Assembly (NCBI RefSeq): GCF_024171885.1
Contig: NZ_JAMTCP010000030.1
Span: forward strand, 1-64,000
Origin: Streptoalloteichus tenebrarius
GTDB taxonomy: Bacteria > Actinomycetota > Actinomycetes > Mycobacteriales > Pseudonocardiaceae
DNA: 64,000 nucleotides
Direction: 5' to 3'
Below the pieces are notes generated by a model, which did no database searches, had not been told where the DNA came from, and saw only the letters and a list, made by a program, of their open reading frames with translations. The position numbers and the translations under genes are program-made. Of the stretch, positions 17,564 through 25,654 are shown one piece after another (positions within the stretch are counted from its first letter, which is position 1; each line of letters begins with the position of its first letter).

Positions 17564-17584
17564 ACAATATTGACAAGTTATTGT
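17564..17584. promoter_or_regulatory. Inverted repeat overlapping a -35 box, GH20/ArsR divergent promoter
   Basis: ACAATA-N9-TATTGT is a perfect dyad in otherwise GC-rich DNA, and TTGACA at 17570-17575 lies inside it. It stands 43 bases before the ArsR-like start and 140 before the GH20 start. An autoregulating ArsR dimer binding here would block the rightward promoter. Confidence 0.55.
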
Positions 17585-17626
17585 TCCATCTGTCAGCCTT
17601 TTCTTACGGGTGCTCCGGGAGGTGCC

Positions 17627-17947
17627 GTGACCAGCGAGGAGCTGTTGGCCCTGCTGGCCGCCATCGGGCACACCCAGCGACTGCGGATCATCGGTGAGCT
17701 GGCCAGGGGACGCGTGCACGTCAGCGAACTGGCCCGCAGGCTCGGCCTGTCCCGTCCACTGCTCTACATGCACCTGGAACGGCTGGAGAAGGCCGGTCTG
17801 GTGGCGGGGACACTCGAACTGTCGTCCGACGGCAAGGCGATGAAGTACATCGAGCTCACCCCGTTCGAGGTGCGGTTGAACGTGGACACCGTGCTGGCGG
17901 CACTCCGTGAGGATGAGGAGCGAGCGGAAGCCGACTCCGAGGCATGA
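17627..17947 (+). CDS. ArsR-like winged-helix transcriptional regulator
   Basis: Small DNA-binding protein of 106 aa. The winged helix-turn-helix is plain: LLAAIGHTQRLRIIGELARG, then VHVSELARRLGLSRPLLYMHLERLEKAGLV, with a wing LSSDGKAMKYIELTPFEVRL. No metal-binding Cys pair of the ArsR/SmtB sensors is seen. GTG 17627 is preceded by GGGAGG at 5 bases; an upstream ATG at 17570 would lie inside the putative operator. Its likely targets are its own operon and the divergent hexosaminidase. The next gene, 20 bases downstream, was a small membrane protein and is now truncated. Confidence 0.85.
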   Translation: MTSEELLALLAAIGHTQRLRIIGELARGRVHVSELARRLGLSRPLLYMHLERLEKAGLVAGTLELSSDGKAMKYIELTPFEVRLNVDTVLAALREDEERAEADSEA

Positions 17948-17966
17948 CGACGAGGGGGACCACCAC

Positions 17967-18086
17967 ATGACCGGCGGGATCGTCGCGGTCGTGATCGTCC
18001 TGATCAGCATCGGCGGCATCACGGCAATCCTGGTGTCGTACTTCCGCCTCCAGCGGCACCGCGCCGACGCCGCCGCGATGGCGTCC
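17967..18086 (+). pseudogene. Truncated small membrane protein gene (5' part only)
   Basis: ATG 17967 opens one membrane helix (GGIVAVVIVLISIGGITAIL) followed by VSYFRLQRHRADAAAMAS. Actinobacterial genes of this type next to such regulators normally continue with a coiled coil of some 35 residues. Here homology stops near 18082 and the frame runs on as an antisense reading of an MMPL gene fragment until 18719. The break marks the left end of the rearranged island. The comparison with the intact family is from memory. Confidence 0.6.
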
Positions 18087-18097
18087 TCAGTTCCAAC

Positions 18098-18354
18098 AAG
18101 GCTGACGAACATGAAGCCGACGAAGACCGACACCATCACCACGGCCGCACTGGTCACCACGCCCGCCGACCTGGTGACACCCTCGATGACCGCGCGCCGG
18201 GCGGGCAGACCGGCCATGACGCCCTCGCGGATCCGGCTGACGACGAACACCTGGCAGTCCATCGACAACCCGAACAGGATCACGAACAGGATCAGCGGGA
18301 TCCGCGAGCTGACGAACCCGCCGGAGGTGAACCCGAGCAGGCCCGCGGCTGCCG
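18098..18354 (-). pseudogene. MMPL/RND lipid transporter fragment
   Basis: An internal piece of about 85 codons of an MMPL-family transporter. Readable on the minus strand are GFTSGGFVSSRIPLILFVIL, FGLSMDCQVFVVSRIREGV, VTRSAGVVTSAAVVMVSVFV and GFMFVSLVGTED, the conserved C-terminal membrane segments of the family. The start, most of the protein and the end are absent. The left side joins the truncated small membrane gene and the right side joins the transposase remnant. Confidence 0.75.
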
Positions 18355-18835
18355 CCCTTGCCGTCGACAGCGAGGTGGATTGTGGTGGTCAGGCCACCGG
18401 ACGAGCGTCCAATGGCGTGGTCAGCCGGAACCGCGGTCGGATTCCTGTGATTCGACCAAGCCCCCGTGTCACCGGGCAGGGCCGCTGTGCTGGTGCGCTC
18501 GGACCAGGCTGGAGTCCACCGACACCACCCAGCCCCATTCGTCGATCAGGCCCGCTCTCGCACAGGCCTGGTCGACCAGGCGACTCCGCGTGCAGTCCGC
18601 GCTCCCGTGTGACAGCCGCTCATACAGCGTCTGCCACGGATCGAACCGTTCCAGCACCTCCCGCCACAGCACACCCGTCCGGTCCTTGTCGGCGATGTCC
18701 CCGATCTCCCGAGGCCTGATCACACCTCCCTACCGCCCCGACGCGGCGACCGAACCGGCAACAACGGCTCGAACACCGCCCCGCGCCACATCCATCACCA
18801 ACTCCTTGCCCATGAACCAGGACTCCGCAGGTCCC
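18350..18835 (-). mobile_element. Decayed IS5-family transposase remnant
   Basis: Minus-strand pieces in three frames give, in order, AVFEPLLPVRSPRRGG, then DRTGVLWREVLERFDPWQTL, YERLSHGSADCTRSRLVDQA, WVVSVDSSLVRAHQHS, then GAWSNHRNPTAVPADHAIGR and GGLTTTIHLAVDGKGG. These are the N-terminal half of an IS5-type DDE transposase, with the first catalytic Asp in SVDSS. At least two frameshifts (near 18725 and 18470) and loss of the C-terminal half make it inactive. Terminal repeats were not recognised. Confidence 0.78.
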
Positions 18836-18840
18836 CAACA

Positions 18841-19278
18841 TCAAGATCCATCAGACACGCCCCAGGGTTCGGGTTGCCATCGGATGCACGTCGGCCGCGC
18901 CCCGCCGCTCTCCATAAATTCCTTCACCGCCGCCCGCACAAGTTCCAGCGGAATCTCCGCATTCGCGGGGAACCCCCGCCAGTGTCCCATGTAGAAGTAC
19001 GCCACCTCTTCATCGCCGGACGATTGCTCGTTCACACTGACGACACCACGCGGCCAGTCCCGTCCCGCGTACCGAACCACGCCACGTCCGTCTGACACGC
19101 CTACGTCCAGCCCTTGCGTGTACGGATCTCCCGACAGGTGAACGTCCATCAGGATGGGCGCTTCCCGCGGCGACTCGGAGCGCACGCGGTCAATCAGGGC
19201 GTCCACATCCTCAGCCGTAGCCACAACCACAGGGCTTTCGTCGTGTTCGAACAGGTAGTAAACATCTAGGGAACCCAC
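18841..19278 (-). CDS. Imm1 family immunity protein
   Basis: Protein of 145 aa that protects the cell from the deaminase encoded just upstream. The Imm1 pattern is clear: DVYYLFEHDESPVVVATAED, DALIDRVRSES, LDVGVSDGRGVVRYAG, VAYFYMGHWRGFPANAEIPL and ELVRAAVKEFMESGG, then PTCIRWQ. GTG 19278 lies inside the last codons of the toxin gene (13-base overlap), so the pair is translated together. It is soluble without a signal peptide. Base composition is less GC-rich than neighbouring genes, which suggests acquisition from elsewhere. Confidence 0.88.
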   Translation of the reverse strand: MGSLDVYYLFEHDESPVVVATAEDVDALIDRVRSESPREAPILMDVHLSGDPYTQGLDVGVSDGRGVVRYAGRDWPRGVVSVNEQSSGDEEVAYFYMGHWRGFPANAEIPLELVRAAVKEFMESGGARPTCIRWQPEPWGVSDGS

Positions 19279-20033
19279 TTCGACGTTCCGTCTCCTCTAT
19301 ACACCCGACGAAATCCATTCGGGCCGTGGACAGTCATTGTATACCCAGACGGAAGGACCACGGGAATGAGCGCGTCACATCCCATCGGACCTCGACAAGG
19401 AAGGTTGTTTATGACGAGCACCGTCGATCGAATGCCGTTTTTTCGCATGTGAACGGCCAACTTGATTTCCACGTCGACGACGGTGACGGGAACACGTCGC
19501 GACCTTATTTCTTCCTCAAAGAACCGTAGCGCCTCTTCCGATTTCTCGTCCTTGCCACTCACTTCCCGGTGAACATTGCCCTCCGCGTCGATCCACCGTC
19601 CGTGCGTCTTCTGCCCCTTGCTCGAAACGACCGGTGGCGGCAGTTCCCGCCGGAGCTCCTCGACACGTTCAGGCGTCACTGGGGCCGAGACGTCTGAAGG
19701 GACCTCAGACGGTCGCGACCGGTTCCCCTGCGGACTCGTTAAACCCGCCGAGGAGCCGGTCGCAGTAGAGCCGCCTACCGAGTACATCCGGTAGGCGCGT
19801 ATGGCGTCCTCGGCAGCCTTCAACTCCGCGAGCGGGGACCGAACGCCTTGCTGCGCCTCCCCGAACCACGCCAACGCCTGTAAGGCGTCAGAGGCGACCG
19901 TGCCGGACATAGCGGCACCGAAGGCCGTACTCGCCTCGTCGATCAAGTCCGCCGCCACGTTCAACGACGCGCGCGCGGCGTCGATCTTGTCCAACACCAC
20001 GTCGAGCCGCGCGACCAAGTCCTTGATCGACAC
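19266..20033 (-). CDS. DddA-like (SCP1.201-type) deaminase toxin, catalytic His replaced
   Basis: Protein of 255 aa. Residues 1-85 are helical with hydrophobic repeats, resembling the N-terminal delivery domains of actinobacterial polymorphic toxins; 86-140 is a Ser/Pro linker. Residues 140-252 match SCP1.201-like deaminases (THGRWIDAEGNVHREVSGKD, KLAVHMRKNG, VINNLPCRGPMGCDALIPVV, TMTVHGPNGFRRVYRG), the family of double-stranded DNA cytosine deaminase DddA. The zinc-ligand Cys213 and Cys219 and proton-shuttle Glu189 are present, but the expected His two residues before Glu is Asp187 (V-D-V-E). The enzyme may be weakened or use Asp as ligand. No secretion signal is visible. The start is GTG 20033; an in-frame stop lies just before it. 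Confidence 0.85.
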   Translation of the reverse strand: MSIKDLVARLDVVLDKIDAARASLNVAADLIDEASTAFGAAMSGTVASDALQALAWFGEAQQGVRSPLAELKAAEDAIRAYRMYSVGGSTATGSSAGLTSPQGNRSRPSEVPSDVSAPVTPERVEELRRELPPPVVSSKGQKTHGRWIDAEGNVHREVSGKDEKSEEALRFFEEEIRSRRVPVTVVDVEIKLAVHMRKNGIRSTVLVINNLPCRGPMGCDALIPVVLPSGYTMTVHGPNGFRRVYRGDGTSKWVP

Positions 20034-20415
20034 ACCGTCATCCTATGGCGACACTCAGTTACCACGTAGCCGCCAGGGCGGCGGCACACGACGCCCGACC
20101 GCCGCAGAAGCCCGCAGCTCACGCCGGTAACCAGGTCATGTGGATGCTGTCGAAGAGCAGCACAAGGGAGGCACCTGAGCAGCAGAGCGTGGCTGTGGGC
20201 CCTGGTCGGGGCAGTTCCTCGTCGCCGGGAGCCTGTGCGGGAGCGTCCCCAAGATCTACAGCCCGATCGACGGTGATCTGCGTCGGCCCGTGACGACGCC
20301 GTCACGGCAGGTTCTGTCGCGAGCGGAGCGGTTCTTGCCGGGAGTGGCCGGGGTCTCAGCGCGATGAGGCCGTCCGGACGGCGCGCTGTCGGTGGTTCGG
20401 GGGAAGCTGCCGCAC
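20034..20415. other. Non-coding right edge of the toxin island
   Basis: 382 bases between the toxin gene (leftward) and the DinB gene (rightward). Six-frame reading gives only short, composition-driven frames. Both promoters should lie here, but no convincing boxes were found. It may hold worn IS sequence that I cannot identify. Confidence 0.4.
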
Positions 20416-20922
20416 ATGGCATACCTGGTTGGCCCCGTTCCCGACGAGCGCACCGCGCTCCTGACCTTCCTCGACCGGCAGCGGGTGGCGCTGCGCGCCA
20501 CGCTCAACGGCCTGACCGAGGAGCAGGCGCGCTCCACGCCCAGCGCCAGCTCCCTGTCCCTGGCCGGCCTGCTCCGACACGCGGTCCGGACCGAGCGGCG
20601 CTGGGTCGTCGCGGGCCTCGCCGGACGGCCGCTGCCCGGCCTGTGGCCGATCGAGGGGTGGGGCGAGGCGGAGTTCACGCCCTCGCCGGAGGAGACCGTG
20701 CCGTCCCTGCTCGACGCCTACGCGGCCGCGGCGCGGGAGACCGAGGAGATCGTGGCGGGCGTCGAGGACCTGGGCCAGGCCTGCGCGGCCCCGGAGTGCG
20801 CGCACTGGTCGGCACGCTGGGTGTTGCACCACCTGATCGAGGAGACGGCCCGGCACGCCGGGCACGCGGACATCATCCGCGAGTCGCTGGACGGGGCGAC
20901 CTCCCTCGACAGGGACGTCTGA
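20416..20922 (+). CDS. DinB family protein (DUF664-type)
   Basis: Protein of 168 aa of the DinB/mycothiol-dependent maleylpyruvate isomerase-like fold, a four-helix bundle holding one metal ion. Visible are FLDRQRVALRATLNGLTEEQ, the first metal-ligand His in LAGLLRHAVRTERRW, and the C-terminal pair in LHHLIEETARHAGHADIIRE. ATG 20416 follows GGGGGA by about 9 bases. Many actinomycete members may act as thiol transferases on reactive compounds, but function of this one cannot be fixed. It stands alone, followed by the repeat region. Confidence 0.88.
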   Translation: MAYLVGPVPDERTALLTFLDRQRVALRATLNGLTEEQARSTPSASSLSLAGLLRHAVRTERRWVVAGLAGRPLPGLWPIEGWGEAEFTPSPEETVPSLLDAYAAAARETEEIVAGVEDLGQACAAPECAHWSARWVLHHLIEETARHAGHADIIRESLDGATSLDRDV

Positions 20923-20939
20923 GACCGGGGCCGAGGCGG

Positions 20940-21460
20940 TCACCCTCGACATCGGACGAGGACAACCGACAAGAGGGTCCGACAGGAGTGACCGACAAGG
21001 ACCTCCGACAAGGACCTAGGCGGACATCCGAGAAGGACCCCGACGAGGCCACCTGACGAACGACATCCCGGCAAGAACCCCGACCAGGACACCGGACCAA
21101 CAACACCCCGACAACAACCCCGACCAGGACACCGGACCAACAACACCCCGACAACAACCCCGACCAGGACACCGGACCAACAACACCCCGACAACAACCC
21201 CGACCAGGACCGCGACAAGGACTGTCGCGAAGCGCCTGACGAGGGCGTTCGAGAAGGATCGTCGAGAGGGACACCCGTCAAGGACCTCCAAGAGGGACCT
21301 TCGACAAGAACATCCGACAAGGACCGTCGAGAAGGACGTTCGTCGAGAACGCGCGACAAGGACTGTCGGCAAGGGCACCCGAGAGGGACAACCGGGAAGA
21401 CATCCAAGACGGACGTTCGACGAGGGCGTTCGAGAAGGGGCGCACGGTGGTGTCGGTCGC
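20940..21460. repeat. Minisatellite: degenerate 13-base units with three perfect 40-base copies
   Basis: About 520 bases of purine-rich tandem repeat. Most of it is a worn array of units close to CGACAAGGAC plus 2-5 bases, for example at 20950-21030 and 21230-21460. In the middle, a 40-base unit beginning AACCCCGACCAGGACACCGG is repeated three times without change (21076-21115, 21116-21155, 21156-21195) and a fourth copy breaks off after 15 bases. The + strand is nearly free of T. Open frames through it have low-complexity products and no start signals, so it is not taken as coding. It lies between convergent genes, before their shared terminator. Confidence 0.85.
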
Positions 21461-21485
21461 GCCGGGGAAAGCCGGAAGAACGGAA

Positions 21486-21521
21486 GTGGCGCCGGGATCC
21501 CCCCAAGGACCCCGGCGCCAC
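21486..21521. terminator. Terminator between dinB-like gene and RND gene
   Basis: Perfect 11-base stem GTGGCGCCGGG / CCCGGCGCCAC with a 14-base loop, 18 bases after the end of the RND transporter gene read on the minus strand. It is placed to serve both directions. Confidence 0.75.
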
Positions 21522-21539
21522 GCTCAGGCGCGCCCCTGC

Positions 21540-24500
21540 TCACGCGCCCGAGGGCACGGCCTCCCTGGCGTCGGAGACGGACTCCTCCGCCGGCGGCTGG
21601 TTCCGCCGGCCACGCCGGCGCCGCGCCCGCTCCTTGGCCCCCTCGACCAGCGAGTACAGGACCGGCACCACGACCAGGGTCAACAGCGTCGAGCTGATCA
21701 GACCGCCGATCACCACCACGGCCAGCGGCTGCGCGATGAACCCACCGTCGCCGGTCAGGCCCAGCGACATCGGCAGCAGCGCGCAGATGGTGGCCACCGC
21801 GGTCATGAGGATCGGCCGCAGCCGGTGCCGGCCGCCCTCGACGACCGACTCGGTGATGCCCATCCCCTGGGCCCGGTAGTGGTTGACCAGGTCGATCAGC
21901 ACGATCGCGTTGGTCACGACGATGCCGATCAGCATCAGCATGCCGATCAGCGCCGGCACCCCCAGCGACGTCCCGGTCACCAACAGCAGGCCGAGCGCGC
22001 CGGTCGCGGCGAACGGGATCGACACCAGCAGGATCAGCGGCTGCACCAGGCTGCGGAACGTCGCGACCATGATCACGAAGACCAGGGCGACCGCCACGAC
22101 CAGGGCGAGGCCGAGGTCGGAGAAGGCGGACTGCTGCTCGGACGAGGCGCCGCCGAGCGTGTAGGTCGCGCCGGCCGGCAGCGACAGCGCCTGGAGCCGC
22201 CGGGTCAGCTCGGCCGTGACCGAGCCGAGGTCCTGGTCGCCCGCGTTCGCGGTGACCGTGACGCTGCGCGCGCCGTCGATGCGGTTGATCTGCGTCGGCC
22301 CGGTGGTCGCCTTGACCTGGGCCACCGCGTCGAGCCGCACCGGCCCGGTGGGCGCCGCCACCTGGAGGGCGCGCAGGGCGTCGAGGTTGGCCGGGGCCGG
22401 ACCCGCGCGCAGCACCACGTCCTGCTGGACGCCGTCGAGCACGGCCCTGCTCACGGTGCCGCCCCGGAAGGCCTCCCCGACGGCCTGGCCGATCTGCGCC
22501 TCGGTGAGCCCGTGCCGGGCCGCCGCCTGCCGGTCCACCTTCACGTCGACCATGGGCGCGCTGTCGGCGAGGTTGCTGCTCACGTCGCGCGTGCCCGGCG
22601 TCTCGGCGACCACGGCCCGCACCTTCTCGGCGGCCGACCGCAGCACGGCCTCGTCGCGGGCCTGGACGACGACCTCCAGCTTGGAGTTGCCGGCCCCACC
22701 GCCGCCGCCGGCCTGCACCGTGAGCCGGCCGGCGTCCTTGAGCGCGCCGAGCCGGTCGCGCAGGGTGCGCTCGATCTTCGCCTGGTCGGCCTCCGCGTCC
22801 GTGGTGATCGAGAAGTTGGCCTTGGCCGAGTCGGAGGACAGGCTGAAGCCGCCGCCACCGCCCACGGTGACCTGGTAGGACTTCACGCCCTCCACCTTGG
22901 AGACCACGTCCTCGACGCGCTTGGCGGCCGCGTCCGTGCTCTCCAGGCTGGTGCCGACCGGCATCTCCTGGCTGACGCTGAAGGAGTTGTCGCCGGCGCT
23001 GTCGAGGAAGTTGGTCTTCAGACCCGGCACCAACGCGATCGTGCCGAGGAAGATGCCGACGGCGATGGCCAGCGTCGCCGCCCTGTGCCGCAGCGACCAG
23101 CGGATGACCGGCACGTAGGAGCGCTGCAACACGCCCCGCCGCTCCCGCTCGTCGGCCTCGGCCCGCACCCGCTCGGGGTCCTCGCCCTGCCGCGCGGACG
23201 GCTTGAGGAACCAGTACGCCAGCACCGGGATGACGGTCAGCGACACGACCAGCGACGCCAGCAGCGCCACGGTCACGGTCAGCGCGAAGGGCCGGAACAG
23301 CTCGCCGACCATGCCGCCGACCACCGCGATCGGCGCGAACACCGCGACCGTGGTGAGCGTCGAGGACGTGACCGCGCCCGCCACCTCGCGCACGGCGGTG
23401 AGGATCGCGTCCCGCTTGCGCTCGCCGTAGCCGAGGTGCCGCTTGATGTTCTCCAGGACGACGATCGAGTCGTCCACGACGCGACCGACGGCGATCGTCA
23501 GCGCGCCGAGCGTGAGCATGTTGAGCGAGAGGTCGCCGATCCACAGCGAGATCAGCGCGATCATGACCGACAGCGGGATGGACACCGCCGTGACCAGCGT
23601 GGACCGCACGGACATCAGGAACACGAGGATGACCAGCACCGCGAAGACCAGGCCGAGCAGGCCCTCGGTGGTGAGGCCCTCGACCGAGCGCTCGACGAAC
23701 GGCGCCTGGTCGAAGACGACCGTCAGCTTCGCGCCGTCGCCCAGCGACTTCTGGAGCTTGGGCAGGAGGTCGCTGACCGCGTGCGAGATCCGCACCGCGT
23801 TGCCCTCCGGCGTCGCGGTCACCGCGACACCCAGGCTCGGCTTGCCGTCGGTCCTGGTCAGCGTGGTCGACTCCGTCTCGCCCCTGGCCACGGTCGCGAT
23901 GTCGCCGAGCCGGACGGGGGCCGGAGCCGCACCGCCGCGCTGCCCGCCGGCGCCGCCGCCCATCGCCGCCGGGTTGAGGTAGACGTCGCGGATCTCGTCG
24001 AGCGAGGTGAAGGTGCCGCCCACGGAGACCGTGGAGGACTTGCCGTCCTGGGTCAGCGTGCCGCCGGGCAGCGGGAGCCCGCTGGCCTTGAGCACGGCGC
24101 CCAGCACCTCGGGGCTCAGGCCGGCCTGGGCCATCTTCGCCGGGTCGGGCGTGATGGTGACCACGGGGTCGCGGGCGCCGGTCAGGCTCGCCTCCCGCAC
24201 GCCCTCGATCGCCTGGATGTCCGGCAGCACGAGCTGGCGCAGCTTCCTGGCGAACTCCTGCTGGTCGCCCGGCCCGGTCGCGGCGATCTGGATGACCGGC
24301 ATGTCCGAGGTGCTGCCGGTGACCAGCCGGGGGTCCACGCCGGTGGGCAGCGTGCCCCGCACCTGGCTGATCGCCCGCTCCACGTGGCTGCTGGCGTCAG
24401 CGATCTTCGTGCCGTAGTCGAACGACACCTGCACCGTCGACATGCCGGACTGGGAGAACGAGGTCACCTTCTTGACACCGGGCACCCCGCGCACGGCCTT

Positions 24501-24707
24501 CTCGATCGGCAGGGTGACCTGCTGCTCGGCGGTCGCCGGGCTGGAGCCCGGATAGGCTGAGCTGACGAAGACGGCCGGGAACTCCAGGTCCGGCAGCATC
24601 TGCTGTTTCAGCGACGGAATCGCCCATGCCCCGAACCCGGTGACCGCGACCGCGATCAACGCGATCAGGCCACGGTGGGCGAGGCTGAGTCTGGCCAGCA
24701 CGGACAT
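21540..24707 (-). CDS. RND efflux transporter permease (HAE1/AcrB-type)
   Basis: Large membrane protein of 1055 aa with the full AcrB-like plan: TM1 (LIALIAVAVTGFGAWAIPSL), a first porter loop (FPAVFVSSAYPGSSPATAEQ, PVIQIAATG), TM2-6 with ALTIAVGRVVDDSIVVLENI, whose Asp pair carries the proton, the second loop, and TM8-12 (MLMLIGIVVTNAIVLIDLVN, GGLISSTLLTLVVVPVLYSL). ATG 24707 is behind GGGGGAGAG. No membrane-fusion protein or outer channel is adjacent, as expected in an actinobacterium. It diverges from a two-component system at 24917, which probably controls it. The substrate is unknown. Confidence 0.92.
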   Translation of the reverse strand: MSVLARLSLAHRGLIALIAVAVTGFGAWAIPSLKQQMLPDLEFPAVFVSSAYPGSSPATAEQQVTLPIEKAVRGVPGVKKVTSFSQSGMSTVQVSFDYGTKIADASSHVERAISQVRGTLPTGVDPRLVTGSTSDMPVIQIAATGPGDQQEFARKLRQLVLPDIQAIEGVREASLTGARDPVVTITPDPAKMAQAGLSPEVLGAVLKASGLPLPGGTLTQDGKSSTVSVGGTFTSLDEIRDVYLNPAAMGGGAGGQRGGAAPAPVRLGDIATVARGETESTTLTRTDGKPSLGVAVTATPEGNAVRISHAVSDLLPKLQKSLGDGAKLTVVFDQAPFVERSVEGLTTEGLLGLVFAVLVILVFLMSVRSTLVTAVSIPLSVMIALISLWIGDLSLNMLTLGALTIAVGRVVDDSIVVLENIKRHLGYGERKRDAILTAVREVAGAVTSSTLTTVAVFAPIAVVGGMVGELFRPFALTVTVALLASLVVSLTVIPVLAYWFLKPSARQGEDPERVRAEADERERRGVLQRSYVPVIRWSLRHRAATLAIAVGIFLGTIALVPGLKTNFLDSAGDNSFSVSQEMPVGTSLESTDAAAKRVEDVVSKVEGVKSYQVTVGGGGGFSLSSDSAKANFSITTDAEADQAKIERTLRDRLGALKDAGRLTVQAGGGGGAGNSKLEVVVQARDEAVLRSAAEKVRAVVAETPGTRDVSSNLADSAPMVDVKVDRQAAARHGLTEAQIGQAVGEAFRGGTVSRAVLDGVQQDVVLRAGPAPANLDALRALQVAAPTGPVRLDAVAQVKATTGPTQINRIDGARSVTVTANAGDQDLGSVTAELTRRLQALSLPAGATYTLGGASSEQQSAFSDLGLALVVAVALVFVIMVATFRSLVQPLILLVSIPFAATGALGLLLVTGTSLGVPALIGMLMLIGIVVTNAIVLIDLVNHYRAQGMGITESVVEGGRHRLRPILMTAVATICALLPMSLGLTGDGGFIAQPLAVVVIGGLISSTLLTLVVVPVLYSLVEGAKERARRRRGRRNQPPAEESVSDAREAVPSGA

Positions 24708-24916
24708 CGGCGGTTCTCTCCCCCTTAAGAGACACCCCGTGGGACGGGCGTGGGACGTACGCTGACCAGCCCAACACGCCGCGCCGAACACCAGCTCCAA
24801 CGAAGCTGAAAGCCGGCTGAAAATCACAGGCGACACGGGCCACAGGCGTTCAGCGGGTTTCCAGGTTCCCGGTCCACGCTGAGCGGCGGTCACGGCGACG
24901 ACGAGGAGGGCGCGTG

Positions 24917-25654
24917 ATGACGGCGGGGGCGAGCGGACGGGACGGCGGCAGGAGGACCCGGCTGCTGGTGGTCGACGACGAGCCGACGATCCTGGAGCTG
25001 CTCTCGGCCAGCCTCCGGTTCGTCGGGTTCGAGGTGCGGACCGCCGAGTCGGGCACCGCGGCGCTGGCGGTGGCCGAGGAGTTCCAGCCGGACCTGCTGG
25101 TGCTCGACGTCATGCTGCCCGACCTGGACGGCTTCGCGGTGACCCGGCGGCTGCGCGCGGGCGGCGCGCACGTGCCCGTGGTGTTCCTCACCGCGCGGGA
25201 CGCCACCGAGGACAAGATCACCGGGCTGACGATCGGCGGCGACGACTACGTCACCAAGCCGTTCAGCCTGGAGGAGGTGGTCGCGCGCATCCGCGCCGTG
25301 CTGCGGCGCACGAACGCCGACCTGGCCGAGCCCGGCGAGGACCGGGACGACGGGGTGCTGCGGTTCGCCGACCTGGAGCTGGACGAGGACACGCACGACG
25401 TCCGCAGGGCCGGCCGGCTGGTGCGGCTGTCGCCCACCGAGTACAAGCTGCTGCACTACCTGCTGCTCAACGCCGACAAGGTGCTCAGCAAGGCGCAGAT
25501 CCTCGACCACGTGTGGCGGTACGACTTCGCCGGCGACGCGCGGATCGTCGAGTCCTACATCAGCCTGCTCCGCCGCAAGATCGACACGGTCGACCCGCCG
25601 CTGATCCACACGCTGCGCGGGTTCGGCTACAGCCTGCGGCTGCCGCGCGCATGA
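24917..25654 (+). CDS. OmpR-family response regulator
   Basis: Response regulator of 245 aa. The receiver domain (residues 15-125) has LLVVDDEPTI, the phosphorylated Asp in LLVLDVMLPD, the Thr in VVFLTARDATED and Lys in DDYVTKPFSLEEV. The C-terminal winged helix is shown by VRLSPTEYKLLHYLLLNAD, KVLSKAQILDHVWRYDF and IHTLRGFGYSLRLP. ATG 24917 is 6 bases after GGAGGG; GTG 24914 is possible. The kinase gene starts inside its stop codon (ATGA), and the RND transporter lies divergently 209 bases away, so that transporter is the likely target. Confidence 0.95.
   Translation: MTAGASGRDGGRRTRLLVVDDEPTILELLSASLRFVGFEVRTAESGTAALAVAEEFQPDLLVLDVMLPDLDGFAVTRRLRAGGAHVPVVFLTARDATEDKITGLTIGGDDYVTKPFSLEEVVARIRAVLRRTNADLAEPGEDRDDGVLRFADLELDEDTHDVRRAGRLVRLSPTEYKLLHYLLLNADKVLSKAQILDHVWRYDFAGDARIVESYISLLRRKIDTVDPPLIHTLRGFGYSLRLPRA

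Noticed and set aside
17967..18719. A 250-residue chimeric protein from the truncated membrane gene
   Set aside because: After residue 40 it only reads the complement of MMPL and transposase fragments, so a functional product is unlikely.
18350..18835. Transposase expressed by programmed frameshifting
   Set aside because: No slippery A-run at the frame changes, two separate shifts, and the C-terminal half with the rest of the DDE triad is missing.
21076..21210. 40-base repeats as a CRISPR array
   Set aside because: Copies follow one another with no unique spacers, and no cas gene is near.
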